From: Lutibacter citreus
GTDB lineage: Bacteria; Bacteroidota; Bacteroidia; Flavobacteriales; Flavobacteriaceae
Direction: 5' to 3'
DNA: 64,000 nucleotides
NCBI RefSeq assembly: GCF_003260195.1
Contig: NZ_QEIH01000006.1
Span: forward strand, 310,001-374,000
The notes under the pieces are model-generated. The model was not told the origin of the DNA. It did not search any database and worked only from the letters and a program-made list of their open reading frames with translations. Positions 16,877 to 26,074 of this stretch are shown piece by piece; position 1 is the stretch's first letter; each line of letters starts with the position of its first letter. Both the position numbers and the translations under genes were made by a program.

Positions 16877-19800
16877 ATGGCTAAGAATAAAACTGAGAAG
16901 GAATTTGGTTTATCCTCGTGGGCTATAGACAATAAAACAACTATCTACGTAATTGTAGCTATATTTTTATTTGTTGGTCTGTCGGCCTACTATAGTATGC
17001 CTCGTGAGAGTTTTCCTGAAATTAAAGAAACCAAAGTATACATAAGTTCCGTATACCCAGGGAATACCGCTGAAGATATTGAACGTTTAATAACCGACCC
17101 TCTAGAAGAAGAAGTAAAAAATGTTTCTAATGTAGTTGAAGTAACTTCTACGTCACAAGAGGATTATTCAATTATTACTGTTGAATTTGATGAGAGTATT
17201 ACCGTTGAACAAGCTTTACAAAAAATAAAAGATGAAGTAGATGGTGTAAAAGCTGGTGAAGATTGGCCTACCTATAACAATGCTAAAATTGAACCGAATG
17301 TTTTTGACTTAAACATTGCTGAAGAAACTCCAATTTCTAACATTAATATTTCTGGTGATTATCCAGTTCAAAAATTAAAAGAATATGGAGAGTATTTAGA
17401 AAAAGAGATTGAAGCATTTCCTCAAATTAAACAAGTTGATATTAGAGGTGCACAAGAAAAAGAAGTGGAAATTGCTGTAGACATTTATAAAATGACTGCT
17501 GCAAAAATTAGTTTTGACGATGTTATAAACGCAATTGCCGGCGGAAATGTAACCATTTCAGCAGGTAATCTAATTTCAAGTGGACAAAGAAGAAACATAA
17601 GAGTTATTGGAGAAATTGAAAAGCCAATAGAGCTTGAAAATTTTGTAGTAAAATCAGAAAATGGAGCTACCTATTTAAAAGACATCGCTAAAGTTTCTTT
17701 TAAAGAAGAAGAAAAAACCACCTATGCACGTTCATATGGTGATAATGTAGTAATGTTAGAAGTAAAGAAACGTTCTGGAAAAAATATGATTCGTGCTGCG
17801 GAGCAAATTGACGAGTTAATTACCAGCGTTAAAAAAGACAATATTTTTCCACCAGATGTTAAAATTGAAGTTGCCAATGACCAATCTGACATGACTATAA
17901 ACCAAGTTAATGACCTAGTGAATAACATTATTTTTGGTATTCTACTTGTAGTTGGTGTATTAACTTTCTTTTTAGGTTTTAGAAACGCATTATTTGTTGG
18001 TTTTGCAATACCAATGTCCATGTTTATGTCATTTATGATCTTAAACCTATTAGGTTATACCCTAAATACAATGGTACTTTTTGGTTTAGTTATGGGGCTG
18101 GGGATGTTAGTAGATAATGGTATTGTAGTTGTAGAAAACGTTTACCGTTTAATGGATGAAGAAGGCATGAGCCGAACTGAAGCCGCTAAAAAAGGTATTG
18201 GAGAAATTGCTTTCCCAATTATTATTTCTACAGCAACCACGGTTGCAGCTTTCTTACCATTAGGTTTTTGGCCTGGAGTAATGGGTCAATTTATGATGAT
18301 TTTACCAATTACACTTTCTATAGTTTTAGGTTCTTCATTATTTGTTGCTGTATTCTTCAATTCAACGTTAACCTCTAACTTTATGAAGGTTGATCAAGGT
18401 GAAAAAGATGAAATAAATGTAAAACAATTAATATTATACAGTGGAATTTTATTTGTTGTAGGTTTAATAATATTTATTGCAGGAGGAGCTATAAAAGCCT
18501 TGGGTACATTAATGATATTTATGAGCATAATGCTTTGGGTATACAAATATGCCTTGAGTAAAGTGGCAGATTATTTTCAAAATGTAGTTTTAAGAAAATT
18601 AGAGATTTTTTATAGAAAGTTTTTAAAATTTGCCTTAACAGGATTTATGCCATATATATTTTTATTTGGTACTATCGCATTATTACTTATCTCATTTGTA
18701 GTAGTTGGAATTGCACAACCAAAAGTTGAATTTTTTCCGGATAATAAACCTAATCAAATTATAGTTTATATTGAATATCCAGAAGGAACAGACATTGCTA
18801 AAACCAATGAAATAACTAGAAAAATTGAACAAGACGTATATAAAGTTATAGAAAACTATGTAGATACTGACGGTTACAATTATATGGTAGATTCTACGGT
18901 TTCACAAGTAGGTGAAGGAGCTGGTAATCCTCAAACTGATGGTGGTTCTAGTGCTGAAATGCCGCATAAAGGTAAAATTACAGTCGCTCTACGTGAGTTT
19001 AAATACAGAAGAGGAAAAGATAGTGAAGAATTACGTAAAGAAGTACAAGCGGCCGTAAAAGGTTATCCTGGAGTATTAGTTTCTGTTGAAAAAGATGCAA
19101 ATGGACCTCCAGTAGGATATCCTGTAAATATTGAAATTTTAGGTGAAAATTACAAAGATTTGATTGCTACAGCAGATCAAATGAGAACGTTTTTAAACCA
19201 AAAAGGAATTTCGGGTGTTGAAGAATTAAAAATTGACGTTAATAAAGACAAGCCAGGCATACAAGTTAATGTAGATAGAAAAAAAGCAGGTGAACTTGGC
19301 ATTTCTGCAAGTCAAGTTGGTATGCAAATGCGTAGAGCTTTATTTGGTGAAAAAGCAAGTGTTTATAAAGAAGGTGGTGAAGATTACGACATTAATGTTC
19401 GTTTTAATGATGAAAATAGGTATAATAAAAGTTCTTTATTCAACCAAAAAATAACTTTTAGAGATCCTGCAAATGGTCAAATAAAAGAAATTCCTGTAGC
19501 TGCTTTAGTTTCAGAAAAAAACAGCAACTCATTTAGTGCTATTAAACACCGAGATTTAGAACGTGTTGTTTTATTGTATTCAGGAGTATTAGCGGGTTAC
19601 AATGCTAATGAAGTTGTAGGTCACGTAAAAGCAGAATTAAAAGGTTATGATATGCCTAATAATGTGAAATACAAATTTACGGGTCAAATGGAAGAACAAG
19701 AAGACAATATGACCTTCTTAATGGGAGCCTTAATGACTGGACTTGGTTTAATTTTACTGTTATTAATTTTTCAATTTAACTCTATCTCTAAACCATTAAT

Positions 19801-20323
19801 TATTATGATGGCAATTTTCTTAAGTTTTATTGGAGTATTGTTTGGATTGGTAATTTTTAGTATGAATTTTGTTATTATGATGACAATGGTAGGTATTATT
19901 TCTCTTGCCGGAATTGTTGTAAACAACGGTGTGGTATTACTTGATTATACAGAGCTATTGATGACTAGAAAGAAAGATTCAATGGGATTACCTGCAAGCT
20001 ATCAATTGCGTAATGAAATAATTTTTAATTTAATTGTTGAAGGTGGTAAATCTCGTTTACGGCCGGTATTATTAACCGCAATTACAACAGTTTTAGGACT
20101 TGTTCCTTTAGCAATTGGTTTAAATATTGATTTCTTTTCGCTATTTAGTGAATTTGACCCAAAAATATATGTTGGTGGTGATAACGTAATATTCTGGGGG
20201 CCATTAGCTTGGACAGTAATATTTGGATTAACATTTGCAACTTTCTTAACATTGGTAATTGTACCTGTATCATTTTACCTTGTAAATAAATTAAAATATA
20301 GAATTAAACGAAACAGACAATAG
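16877..20323 (+). CDS. RND-family efflux permease (AcrB/MdtB-like)
   Basis: Proton-driven inner-membrane pump of the tripartite exporter. It has 1148 residues, slightly longer than E. coli AcrB. It shows the two-fold RND layout: TM1 near 19-40, a large periplasmic loop, the first TM bundle (about 345-500), a second loop and the final bundle. LGMLVDNGIVVVENVYRLMDEEG in TM4 carries the proton-relay Asp typical of the family, and MVGIISLAGIVVNNGVVLLDY is the matching part of the second half. It is the last gene of the operon; a hairpin terminator follows 18 bases after the stop. The HAE1 drug-efflux branch is likelier than the metal branch, but I cannot prove it. Confidence 0.95.
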   Translation: MAKNKTEKEFGLSSWAIDNKTTIYVIVAIFLFVGLSAYYSMPRESFPEIKETKVYISSVYPGNTAEDIERLITDPLEEEVKNVSNVVEVTSTSQEDYSIITVEFDESITVEQALQKIKDEVDGVKAGEDWPTYNNAKIEPNVFDLNIAEETPISNINISGDYPVQKLKEYGEYLEKEIEAFPQIKQVDIRGAQEKEVEIAVDIYKMTAAKISFDDVINAIAGGNVTISAGNLISSGQRRNIRVIGEIEKPIELENFVVKSENGATYLKDIAKVSFKEEEKTTYARSYGDNVVMLEVKKRSGKNMIRAAEQIDELITSVKKDNIFPPDVKIEVANDQSDMTINQVNDLVNNIIFGILLVVGVLTFFLGFRNALFVGFAIPMSMFMSFMILNLLGYTLNTMVLFGLVMGLGMLVDNGIVVVENVYRLMDEEGMSRTEAAKKGIGEIAFPIIISTATTVAAFLPLGFWPGVMGQFMMILPITLSIVLGSSLFVAVFFNSTLTSNFMKVDQGEKDEINVKQLILYSGILFVVGLIIFIAGGAIKALGTLMIFMSIMLWVYKYALSKVADYFQNVVLRKLEIFYRKFLKFALTGFMPYIFLFGTIALLLISFVVVGIAQPKVEFFPDNKPNQIIVYIEYPEGTDIAKTNEITRKIEQDVYKVIENYVDTDGYNYMVDSTVSQVGEGAGNPQTDGGSSAEMPHKGKITVALREFKYRRGKDSEELRKEVQAAVKGYPGVLVSVEKDANGPPVGYPVNIEILGENYKDLIATADQMRTFLNQKGISGVEELKIDVNKDKPGIQVNVDRKKAGELGISASQVGMQMRRALFGEKASVYKEGGEDYDINVRFNDENRYNKSSLFNQKITFRDPANGQIKEIPVAALVSEKNSNSFSAIKHRDLERVVLLYSGVLAGYNANEVVGHVKAELKGYDMPNNVKYKFTGQMEEQEDNMTFLMGALMTGLGLILLLLIFQFNSISKPLIIMMAIFLSFIGVLFGLVIFSMNFVIMMTMVGIISLAGIVVNNGVVLLDYTELLMTRKKDSMGLPASYQLRNEIIFNLIVEGGKSRLRPVLLTAITTVLGLVPLAIGLNIDFFSLFSEFDPKIYVGGDNVIFWGPLAWTVIFGLTFATFLTLVIVPVSFYLVNKLKYRIKRNRQ

Positions 20324-20341
20324 TCATTAAAAATGTTTGAT

Positions 20342-20374
20342 AAAAAAAAGTCTCTTTTACAGAGGCTTTTTTTT
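20342..20374 (+). terminator. Rho-independent terminator of the efflux operon
   Basis: A hairpin (20347-20355 with 20361-20369, one G-U pair, five-base loop) is extended by A-T pairs and followed by a T-run. It sits between the permease stop and the recX start. A reading frame that begins at 20333 would have to cross it, which supports the recX start at 20387. Confidence 0.85.
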
Positions 20375-20386
20375 ATTTTTACACTA

Positions 20387-20860
20387 ATGAAACAGCAAAA
20401 AACATATACTGTTAGCGAAGCAACAAAAGCATTAGAATATTTTTGCGCTTACCAAGAACGCTGTCATAAAGAAGTTGAACAAAAACTACGTGATATAAAT
20501 ATGATTCCTGAAGCTAGGGATCACATTGTTTTACACCTACTTCAACACAATTTTTTAAATGAAGAACGTTACGCAAAATCCTTTGTAAGAGGAAAGTTCA
20601 ATATAAAAAAATGGGGTAAAATTAAGATAATCAATCAATTAAAATTTAAAGAAATTTCATCTTACAATATTAAATCTGGTATATCAGAAATAAATGAAGA
20701 AGATTATTTAGCCGCTTTAGAATCAATAGCTGAAAAAAAAATAAAACTGATAAAAGAGCCAAATAAATTTAAAAAAAACTCAAAACTTGCTTCTTTTTTA
20801 ATTTCAAAAGGATATGAATCCTATCTTGTTTTTGACCTAGTAAAAAAAATGACGTTATAA
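20387..20860 (+). CDS. recX: Regulatory protein RecX
   Basis: Modulator that binds and inhibits RecA filaments. The chosen start (MKQQKTYTVSEATKALEYF) gives 157 residues, normal for RecX; an upstream in-frame ATG at 20333 is rejected because it precedes the efflux terminator. It has the helical-repeat pattern of RecX: CAYQERCHKEVEQKLRD and LNEERYAKSFVRGKFNIKKWG. recA is not in the window. The gene stands alone. Confidence 0.9.
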   Translation: MKQQKTYTVSEATKALEYFCAYQERCHKEVEQKLRDINMIPEARDHIVLHLLQHNFLNEERYAKSFVRGKFNIKKWGKIKIINQLKFKEISSYNIKSGISEINEEDYLAALESIAEKKIKLIKEPNKFKKNSKLASFLISKGYESYLVFDLVKKMTL

Positions 20861-20941
20861 AAATTAACTGATTTCAGTCATAAATTTTCATTCAGAAAAA
20901 TTATATATTTAATTTTTAAACAACATTAAATATATTTTCTA

Positions 20942-21301
20942 ATGAAAAAATTGCTACTCTGTTTTGTATTTTTAATTTTTAGTTCATTTTCGTATTCACA
21001 AAACACAAAACTTCCAAAAAAAACAAAAAAAGGTGATTTGCAAGAAATTATACTTTACTATGATAATGGCAATGTAATGCAACATGGATTTTATACAAAA
21101 GACGGGAAATTACATGCCTCCTGGAAAAGTTACAATATGGATGGTACAAAAAAATGTAATGCTACTTATAATTATGGAGTTAAAGAAGGAATTTGGACTT
21201 ATTGGAGTAAAAATAAAACAATAAAAATCACGTATAAAAATAATAAAGTTATAAATATTGAAGAAATAACTGACCTTGAAAAGCCAAAAATTAATGAATA
21301 A
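20942..21301 (+). CDS. Secreted MORN/YwqK-like repeat protein
   Basis: A 119-residue protein with a signal peptide (MKKLLLCFVFLIFSSFSYSQ), then short beta-hairpin repeats: YYDNGNVMQHGFYTKDGKLHASWKSYNMDG, and later YGVKEGIWTYWSKN. This pattern is the MORN_2/YwqK type, common in Bacteroidota secreted or periplasmic proteins and sometimes labelled toxin-antitoxin YwqK. I infer an envelope location; the function is unknown. It converges on the lipoprotein gene at 21347. Confidence 0.75.
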   Translation: MKKLLLCFVFLIFSSFSYSQNTKLPKKTKKGDLQEIILYYDNGNVMQHGFYTKDGKLHASWKSYNMDGTKKCNATYNYGVKEGIWTYWSKNKTIKITYKNNKVINIEEITDLEKPKINE

Positions 21302-21346
21302 TTTTTCCATTTTCAATACAAAAACTGAATCTTATTTTTTAATCAG

Positions 21347-21940
21347 TTATTTTATTGGTTTATACTTTTTAGGTCTTTTCTTAAATCTCTCACGATCTAA
21401 TTTTTCAAGCTCAAGAGGAATTTCTGTATCTACTTCCAACGCGTTTTGAATATCTTCCGCCTTATAAATTGTGTTTATTTTAGAATTTACAGCTGAAAAT
21501 AAATCAATAATTTTTTTTACTTCTTCTTTAACTTCTTCCTTAGAAATTGAAGGGATATTTGCCATATCAGCCAATCTTAATGTTTCATTATGCAAAACAT
21601 TAAACCTTGCAACAACATTCTTTTGTTCTAACTTTTCAATTCTTATAGAATCTTTCATTAATTTCACTAATTCAGAAAGTTCCTTTGCATTATTAAGCGC
21701 TTCAAGATTAGATACATTGTAATATTTCAACATAAATTCGTCCACATCTTTATACTCCTTCCAACTAAATAAAGTTTTTTTTGCATTAGGAATTAATGTT
21801 TCACTAACATTATTTATAATCCTATCAGTATCAACTTTTAAAGTATCAACATTATCTGCAACTTTTTCAACATTTCTATGTTCTCCACAAGAAATTGTAA
21901 GAAATATAATTAATAATAAAATAGAATATAAATGCTTCAT
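21347..21940 (-). CDS. Predicted lipoprotein of unknown function
   Basis: A 197-residue protein counted from MKHLYSILLL. A lipoprotein signal ends in TISC (Cys 18), followed by a helical, charged mature part. No family is recognised. An in-frame ATG 21 bases upstream would add seven residues before the signal peptide, so I prefer the start at 21940. The C-terminus is strongly basic (KKRPKKYKPIK-like). Confidence 0.7.
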   Translation of the reverse strand: MKHLYSILLLIIFLTISCGEHRNVEKVADNVDTLKVDTDRIINNVSETLIPNAKKTLFSWKEYKDVDEFMLKYYNVSNLEALNNAKELSELVKLMKDSIRIEKLEQKNVVARFNVLHNETLRLADMANIPSISKEEVKEEVKKIIDLFSAVNSKINTIYKAEDIQNALEVDTEIPLELEKLDRERFKKRPKKYKPIK

Positions 21941-22080
21941 TGTAAATGTTATTGAGCCCAAAAATACTAATAAAATAACTGTTTTAAATAAAAATTATTA
22001 TTTTCATAAAAAACATCCCACAATAGATTGAGTATTTTAATTCTGTATATTTGAATATGTCAAATATGATTTTAAATTAA

Positions 22081-23037
22081 ATGAATAAACGCGTTTTAAT
22101 AATTGGAGCTTGTGGGCAAATTGGATCTGAACTAACCTTAAAACTACGAGATATTTACGGCAATAAAAATGTAATTGCCTCAGATATAAGAACTGGTAAT
22201 AAGGAACTTATGAAATCGGGCCCTTTTGAAATTGTAAATGCAATGGACTATGATTCCATTGCTAACATAGTTGAAAATTATAATATTACCGATGTTTATT
22301 TAATGGCTGCTATGCTTTCAGCAACCGGAGAAAAATTCCCAGATAAAGCTTGGCAATTGAATATGAATTCTTTGTTTAACGTTTTAAATTTAGCTAAAGA
22401 AGGAAAAATTAAAAAACTATTTTGGCCAAGTTCTATAGCCGTTTTTGGCTCAACAACACCAAAAGAAAACACTCCACAAGAAACCGTTATGGAGCCATCT
22501 ACAGTTTATGGAATAAGCAAATTAGCTGGTGAACGTTGGTGTGAATACTATCATAATAAATTTGGTGTAGATGTTAGAAGTGTTCGTTATCCTGGTATAA
22601 TTAGTTGGAAAACAAAACCCGGAGGAGGAACTACTGATTATGCTGTTGAAATTTTCCATAAGGCATTAATTTCAGGAAAATACACGTGTTTTTTAAAAGA
22701 AGACACAAAATTACCAATGATGTATATGAACGATGCAATAGACGCTACATTAAAAATAATGCAGGCTCCTAGTTCACAAATTAAAATCCGTTCATCATAT
22801 AACTTAGCTGCATTTAGCTTTACACCAAAAGATTTATCTGAGGAAATAAAGAAAATTGTTCCTGAATTTGAAATTTTGTACAACCCAGATTTTAGACAAA
22901 AAATAGCTGACAGCTGGCCTAAAAGCATCGATGATTCTAGATCTAGAGGTGATTGGGGCTGGAATTACAAATTTGACATCAAAAAAATGTCTGAAGAAAT
23001 GTTAAACAATTTATATTTAAAATACGAAATTGTTTAA
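22081..23037 (+). CDS. NAD-dependent epimerase/dehydratase, L-threonine 3-dehydrogenase-like
   Basis: Extended short-chain dehydrogenase of 318 residues. The N-terminal Rossmann motif is GACGQIGSE (9-17), and the YGISK active-site motif (TVYGISKLAGERW) is near residue 145. RYPGIISWKTKPGGGTTDYAVEIFHKAL closely resembles the UDP-glucose-epimerase-like L-threonine 3-dehydrogenases of Bacteroidota, which oxidise threonine to 2-amino-3-ketobutyrate. The partner ligase gene (kbl) is not in the window. A -7-like box TATATTTG lies at 22046-22053. Confidence 0.85.
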   Translation: MNKRVLIIGACGQIGSELTLKLRDIYGNKNVIASDIRTGNKELMKSGPFEIVNAMDYDSIANIVENYNITDVYLMAAMLSATGEKFPDKAWQLNMNSLFNVLNLAKEGKIKKLFWPSSIAVFGSTTPKENTPQETVMEPSTVYGISKLAGERWCEYYHNKFGVDVRSVRYPGIISWKTKPGGGTTDYAVEIFHKALISGKYTCFLKEDTKLPMMYMNDAIDATLKIMQAPSSQIKIRSSYNLAAFSFTPKDLSEEIKKIVPEFEILYNPDFRQKIADSWPKSIDDSRSRGDWGWNYKFDIKKMSEEMLNNLYLKYEIV

Positions 23038-23153
23038 ATATTAATACTTTCTTTTAAACTTCATCAACTAAAACAGGGTGTAGTTAATTCTCTTAAAATA
23101 TTTATTCAAACTAAATAAATAGCAATAATAACAATTATAGGTAATTGATTTTC

Positions 23154-23197
23154 AAACCTCGAAATCTACTAAAACGTTTTAGTAGATTTCGAGGTTT
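23154..23197. terminator. 44-base perfect palindrome, likely terminator
   Basis: Two 22-base halves (23154-23175 and 23176-23197) are exact reverse complements, with T-residues at the right edge. It lies 117 bases after the threonine dehydrogenase-like gene and 94 bases before mce. As RNA it would form a very stable hairpin. A role as terminator is most likely, although the lack of a natural loop is unusual. Confidence 0.65.
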
Positions 23198-23291
23198 TAT
23201 GACATCCATCATATCTTAAAATTAAGAGTTCCTCTAATTTTGTAGGGGAAAATTAATCATTAAACAAAAATAACAAACAAAATATATAATT

Positions 23292-23696
23292 ATGAATATT
23301 TCACATATTGAACATATTGGGATAGCAGTTAACAATTTAGATGAGTCTATAAAATACTACGAAGGTGTTTTAGGTTTAAAATGTTATTCAATTGAAGAAG
23401 TAGCTGATCAAAAAGTTAAAACCGCATTTTTTATGGTGGGTCAAACTAAAATTGAATTATTAGAAAGCACTTCTCCTGATGGACCTATCGGAAAATATAT
23501 TGAAAGAAAAGGACAAGGAATACATCATATAGCTTTTGCTGTACCTAATTCTTCAGAAGCTTTAAAACAAGCTGAAGAAAGAGGAGTACAATTAGTTGAT
23601 AAAGTTTCTCGTAAAGGTGCAGAAGGATTAAATATTGGTTTCCTTCACCCAAAATCAACACAAGGAGTACTTACTGAACTTTGTTCAAAAGAATAA
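23292..23696 (+). CDS. mce: Methylmalonyl-CoA epimerase
   Basis: Interconverts (R)- and (S)-methylmalonyl-CoA, linking the mutase (R form) with the decarboxylase (S form). It has 134 residues, the standard length. It is a VOC-fold enzyme with metal ligands visible as HIGIAV (H8), GIHHIAFAV and the Glu near the C-terminus (LTEL). It is the first gene of the propionate block, 26 bases before mmdA. A -7-like box TAATTTTG is at 23235-23242. Confidence 0.95.
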   Translation: MNISHIEHIGIAVNNLDESIKYYEGVLGLKCYSIEEVADQKVKTAFFMVGQTKIELLESTSPDGPIGKYIERKGQGIHHIAFAVPNSSEALKQAEERGVQLVDKVSRKGAEGLNIGFLHPKSTQGVLTELCSKE

Positions 23697-23722
23697 TTGA
23701 CAAGAAAAACACATATATAAAA

Positions 23723-25282
23723 ATGGCAAACCAAGAAAAAATTAATGAGCTCATTGAAAAAAGAGCTAAAGCGAAATTAGGTGGAGGTGAGAAACGCATC
23801 GATTCACAGCACGCTAAAGGAAAATTAACAGCTCGTGAACGAATTGACATTCTTTTAGACGAAGATAGTTTTGAAGAATTTGATATGTTTGTAACACATA
23901 GAACTAAATCTTTTGGCTTAGATAAACAAATTTATCTTTCAGATGGTGTTGTTACTGGTCACGGTACAATTGATGGAAGAATTGTTTATGTGTTCGCACA
24001 AGATTTCACTGTTTTTGGAGGTTCTTTATCTGAAACTTATGCATTAAAAATATGTAAAGTAATGGATATGGCAATGAAAATTGGAGTTCCAGTTATTGGA
24101 TTAAACGATTCAGGTGGAGCACGTATTCAAGAAGGTGTAAGATCTTTAGCTGGTTATGCTGAAATTTTTCAAAGAAACATTATGGCTTCTGGTGTAATCC
24201 CTCAAATTTCTTCAATTTTAGGCCCTTGTGCTGGTGGTGCAGTTTATTCTCCTGCCCTTACAGATTTTACAATTATGACAGACAAAACAAGTTATATGTT
24301 TGTTACAGGACCAAAAGTTGTACAAACAGTAACTGGTGAAGTTGTTACAACTGAAGAGTTAGGTGGTGCAAAAATTCACTCAACAAGATCAGGTGTATCT
24401 CACTTCTTAGCTGATAGTGATGAAGAAAATTTATTGTTAGTTCGTAAAATATTAAGTTACTTACCTTCTAATAATTTAGAGGAACCACCAGTAATTACTT
24501 GTAATGACCCTATTGATAGATTAGAAGATGCATTAAATGAAATAATTCCTGAAAATCCAAATCAACCTTATGATATTGTTGATGTAATATCAATTCTTGC
24601 TGATAACGGTGAATTTACTGAAGTACATAGAAGTTATGCTCGTAATATTTGTGTAGGTTTTGCTAGATTTAATGGTCATCCAGTAGGTATTGTTGCCAAT
24701 CAACCAAAATATTACGCAGGTGTATTAGATATTGAAGCTTCAAGAAAAGCAGCACGTTTTGTACGTTTTTGTGATTGTTTCAACATTCCACTTGTAACTT
24801 TAGTTGATGTACCAGGATTCTTACCTGGAACAGGTCAAGAATATGGAGGAATTATTTTACACGGAGCAAAATTATTATTTGCTTACGGTGAAGCTACTGT
24901 ACCTAAAGTAACTATTACTTTACGTAAATCATACGGTGGAGCTCATGATGTAATGAGTTGTAAACAATTACGTGGTGATGTTAACTACGCTTGGCCAACT
25001 GCAGAAATTGCTGTAATGGGAGCTAAAGGGGCTGTTGAAGTTTTAGAAGGATCTAATATTAGAAAAATTGAAGATGCTGATGAAAAACAAGAATACATTC
25101 AGAAAAAAGAGGATGAGTACACTAAAAAGTTTGCAAATCCATACGAAGCTGCAAAATACGGTTTCATTGATGATGTAATTGAACCAAGAAACACTCGTTT
25201 CAGAATTATTAGATCTTTAGAATTACTTCAAAACAAAAAAGAAGTAAACCCACCTAAAAAACATTCAAACATTCCACTATAA
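23723..25282 (+). CDS. mmdA: Methylmalonyl-CoA decarboxylase alpha subunit (carboxyltransferase)
   Basis: Moves the carboxyl group of (S)-methylmalonyl-CoA to biotin, giving propionyl-CoA. The 519-residue protein from [10 protein letters not shown] is full length for the acyl-CoA carboxylase beta/MmdA family. It has the two crotonase-like halves, with [15 protein letters not shown] in the first and SYGGAHDVM in the second. An in-frame start 42 bases upstream overlaps mce and is rejected. By sequence alone it could be a propionyl-CoA carboxylase beta subunit. The next three genes (OadG-like, biotin carrier, membrane beta subunit) make the Na+-pumping decarboxylase the better call. The stop overlaps the next start by one base. 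Confidence 0.93.
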   Translation: MANQEKINELIEKRAKAKLGGGEKRIDSQHAKGKLTARERIDILLDEDSFEEFDMFVTHRTKSFGLDKQIYLSDGVVTGHGTIDGRIVYVFAQDFTVFGGSLSETYALKICKVMDMAMKIGVPVIGLNDSGGARIQEGVRSLAGYAEIFQRNIMASGVIPQISSILGPCAGGAVYSPALTDFTIMTDKTSYMFVTGPKVVQTVTGEVVTTEELGGAKIHSTRSGVSHFLADSDEENLLLVRKILSYLPSNNLEEPPVITCNDPIDRLEDALNEIIPENPNQPYDIVDVISILADNGEFTEVHRSYARNICVGFARFNGHPVGIVANQPKYYAGVLDIEASRKAARFVRFCDCFNIPLVTLVDVPGFLPGTGQEYGGIILHGAKLLFAYGEATVPKVTITLRKSYGGAHDVMSCKQLRGDVNYAWPTAEIAVMGAKGAVEVLEGSNIRKIEDADEKQEYIQKKEDEYTKKFANPYEAAKYGFIDDVIEPRNTRFRIIRSLELLQNKKEVNPPKKHSNIPL

Positions 25283-25641
25283 TGACTATACTACCACTAG
25301 TTACTGATCAAATTAGCGAAGGATACGTTATTTTGATCACCGGATTATTAATTGTTTTTGGCGCATTAGTAATTTTGGCGTTGTTCTTTAATTTTGGATT
25401 ACCTGTTTTACTTTATGTGTATAAAATAATCACTAAAAGAAAAGACAAAAAGATTAGCGAAATTAAAGTTGAAGCAGATCACGACTTTACAGGAGAAATT
25501 GCTGCAGCCATTGGTGCTGGTATTCATATGTATATGAATGAACAACATGACTTCGAAAGCGCAATTTTAACAATTAAACAAGTTAAAAAACCATATTCAC
25601 CTTGGAGTTCTAAAATTTATGGAACTCAAAATAGATTATAA
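25282..25641 (+). CDS. OadG-like small subunit of the Na+ decarboxylase
   Basis: A 119-residue protein with one N-terminal membrane helix (about 15-43), a charged linker and a C-terminal tail (PYSPWSSKIYG) typical of OadG/MmdD proteins in Bacteroidota. In oxaloacetate and methylmalonyl-CoA decarboxylases this subunit holds the alpha subunit on the membrane pump. Its start overlaps mmdA by one base, and the biotin carrier follows after three bases. Confidence 0.88.
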   Translation: MTILPLVTDQISEGYVILITGLLIVFGALVILALFFNFGLPVLLYVYKIITKRKDKKISEIKVEADHDFTGEIAAAIGAGIHMYMNEQHDFESAILTIKQVKKPYSPWSSKIYGTQNRL

Positions 25642-25644
25642 CAA

Positions 25645-26064
25645 ATGAAAAGCTACAAATTTAAAGTAAACGAAAACGGGTATACCGTTAATATAAAATC
25701 ACACGAAGACAATATTATTAACTTAGAAGTTAATGGTACTTCTTATGCTGTAAAAATGAAAGAGGAGATTCAAAAAACGAAGACTCCTACTCTAGTTAGA
25801 GCTGCATCACAAAGACCTGCAGAACCATTAAAAGTTAATCCTAAGTCTCAAAAAACTAGAATTGTTGCACCTATTCCAGGAATTGTATTATCTATTGATG
25901 TAAAAGTTGGTGACACTCTTAAAGTTGGTGATAGAATGTTAGTTTTAGAAGCAATGAAAATGGAAAATAATATTGTTTGTGAAAAAGCGGGTACAATTAC
26001 TGATATGAAAATTAGTGTTGGACAACAAGTGTTACAAGACGAATTAATGATAGAACTAGAATAA
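25645..26064 (+). CDS. mmdC: Biotin carrier subunit of methylmalonyl-CoA decarboxylase
   Basis: Carries carboxybiotin from the alpha subunit to the membrane subunit. It has 139 residues: an N-terminal beta-rich part, a short linker (about 45-70) and a C-terminal biotinyl domain with EAMKMEN, where K105 is the biotinylated lysine. It lies tightly between the OadG-like and beta-subunit genes (3 and 10 bases). Confidence 0.94.
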   Translation: MKSYKFKVNENGYTVNIKSHEDNIINLEVNGTSYAVKMKEEIQKTKTPTLVRAASQRPAEPLKVNPKSQKTRIVAPIPGIVLSIDVKVGDTLKVGDRMLVLEAMKMENNIVCEKAGTITDMKISVGQQVLQDELMIELE

Positions 26065-26074
26065 AACTTTAAAC

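Noticed and set aside
20333-20386. Longer RecX start at 20333.
   Set aside because: The extension would cross the terminator hairpin of the efflux operon and lengthen RecX beyond its normal start.
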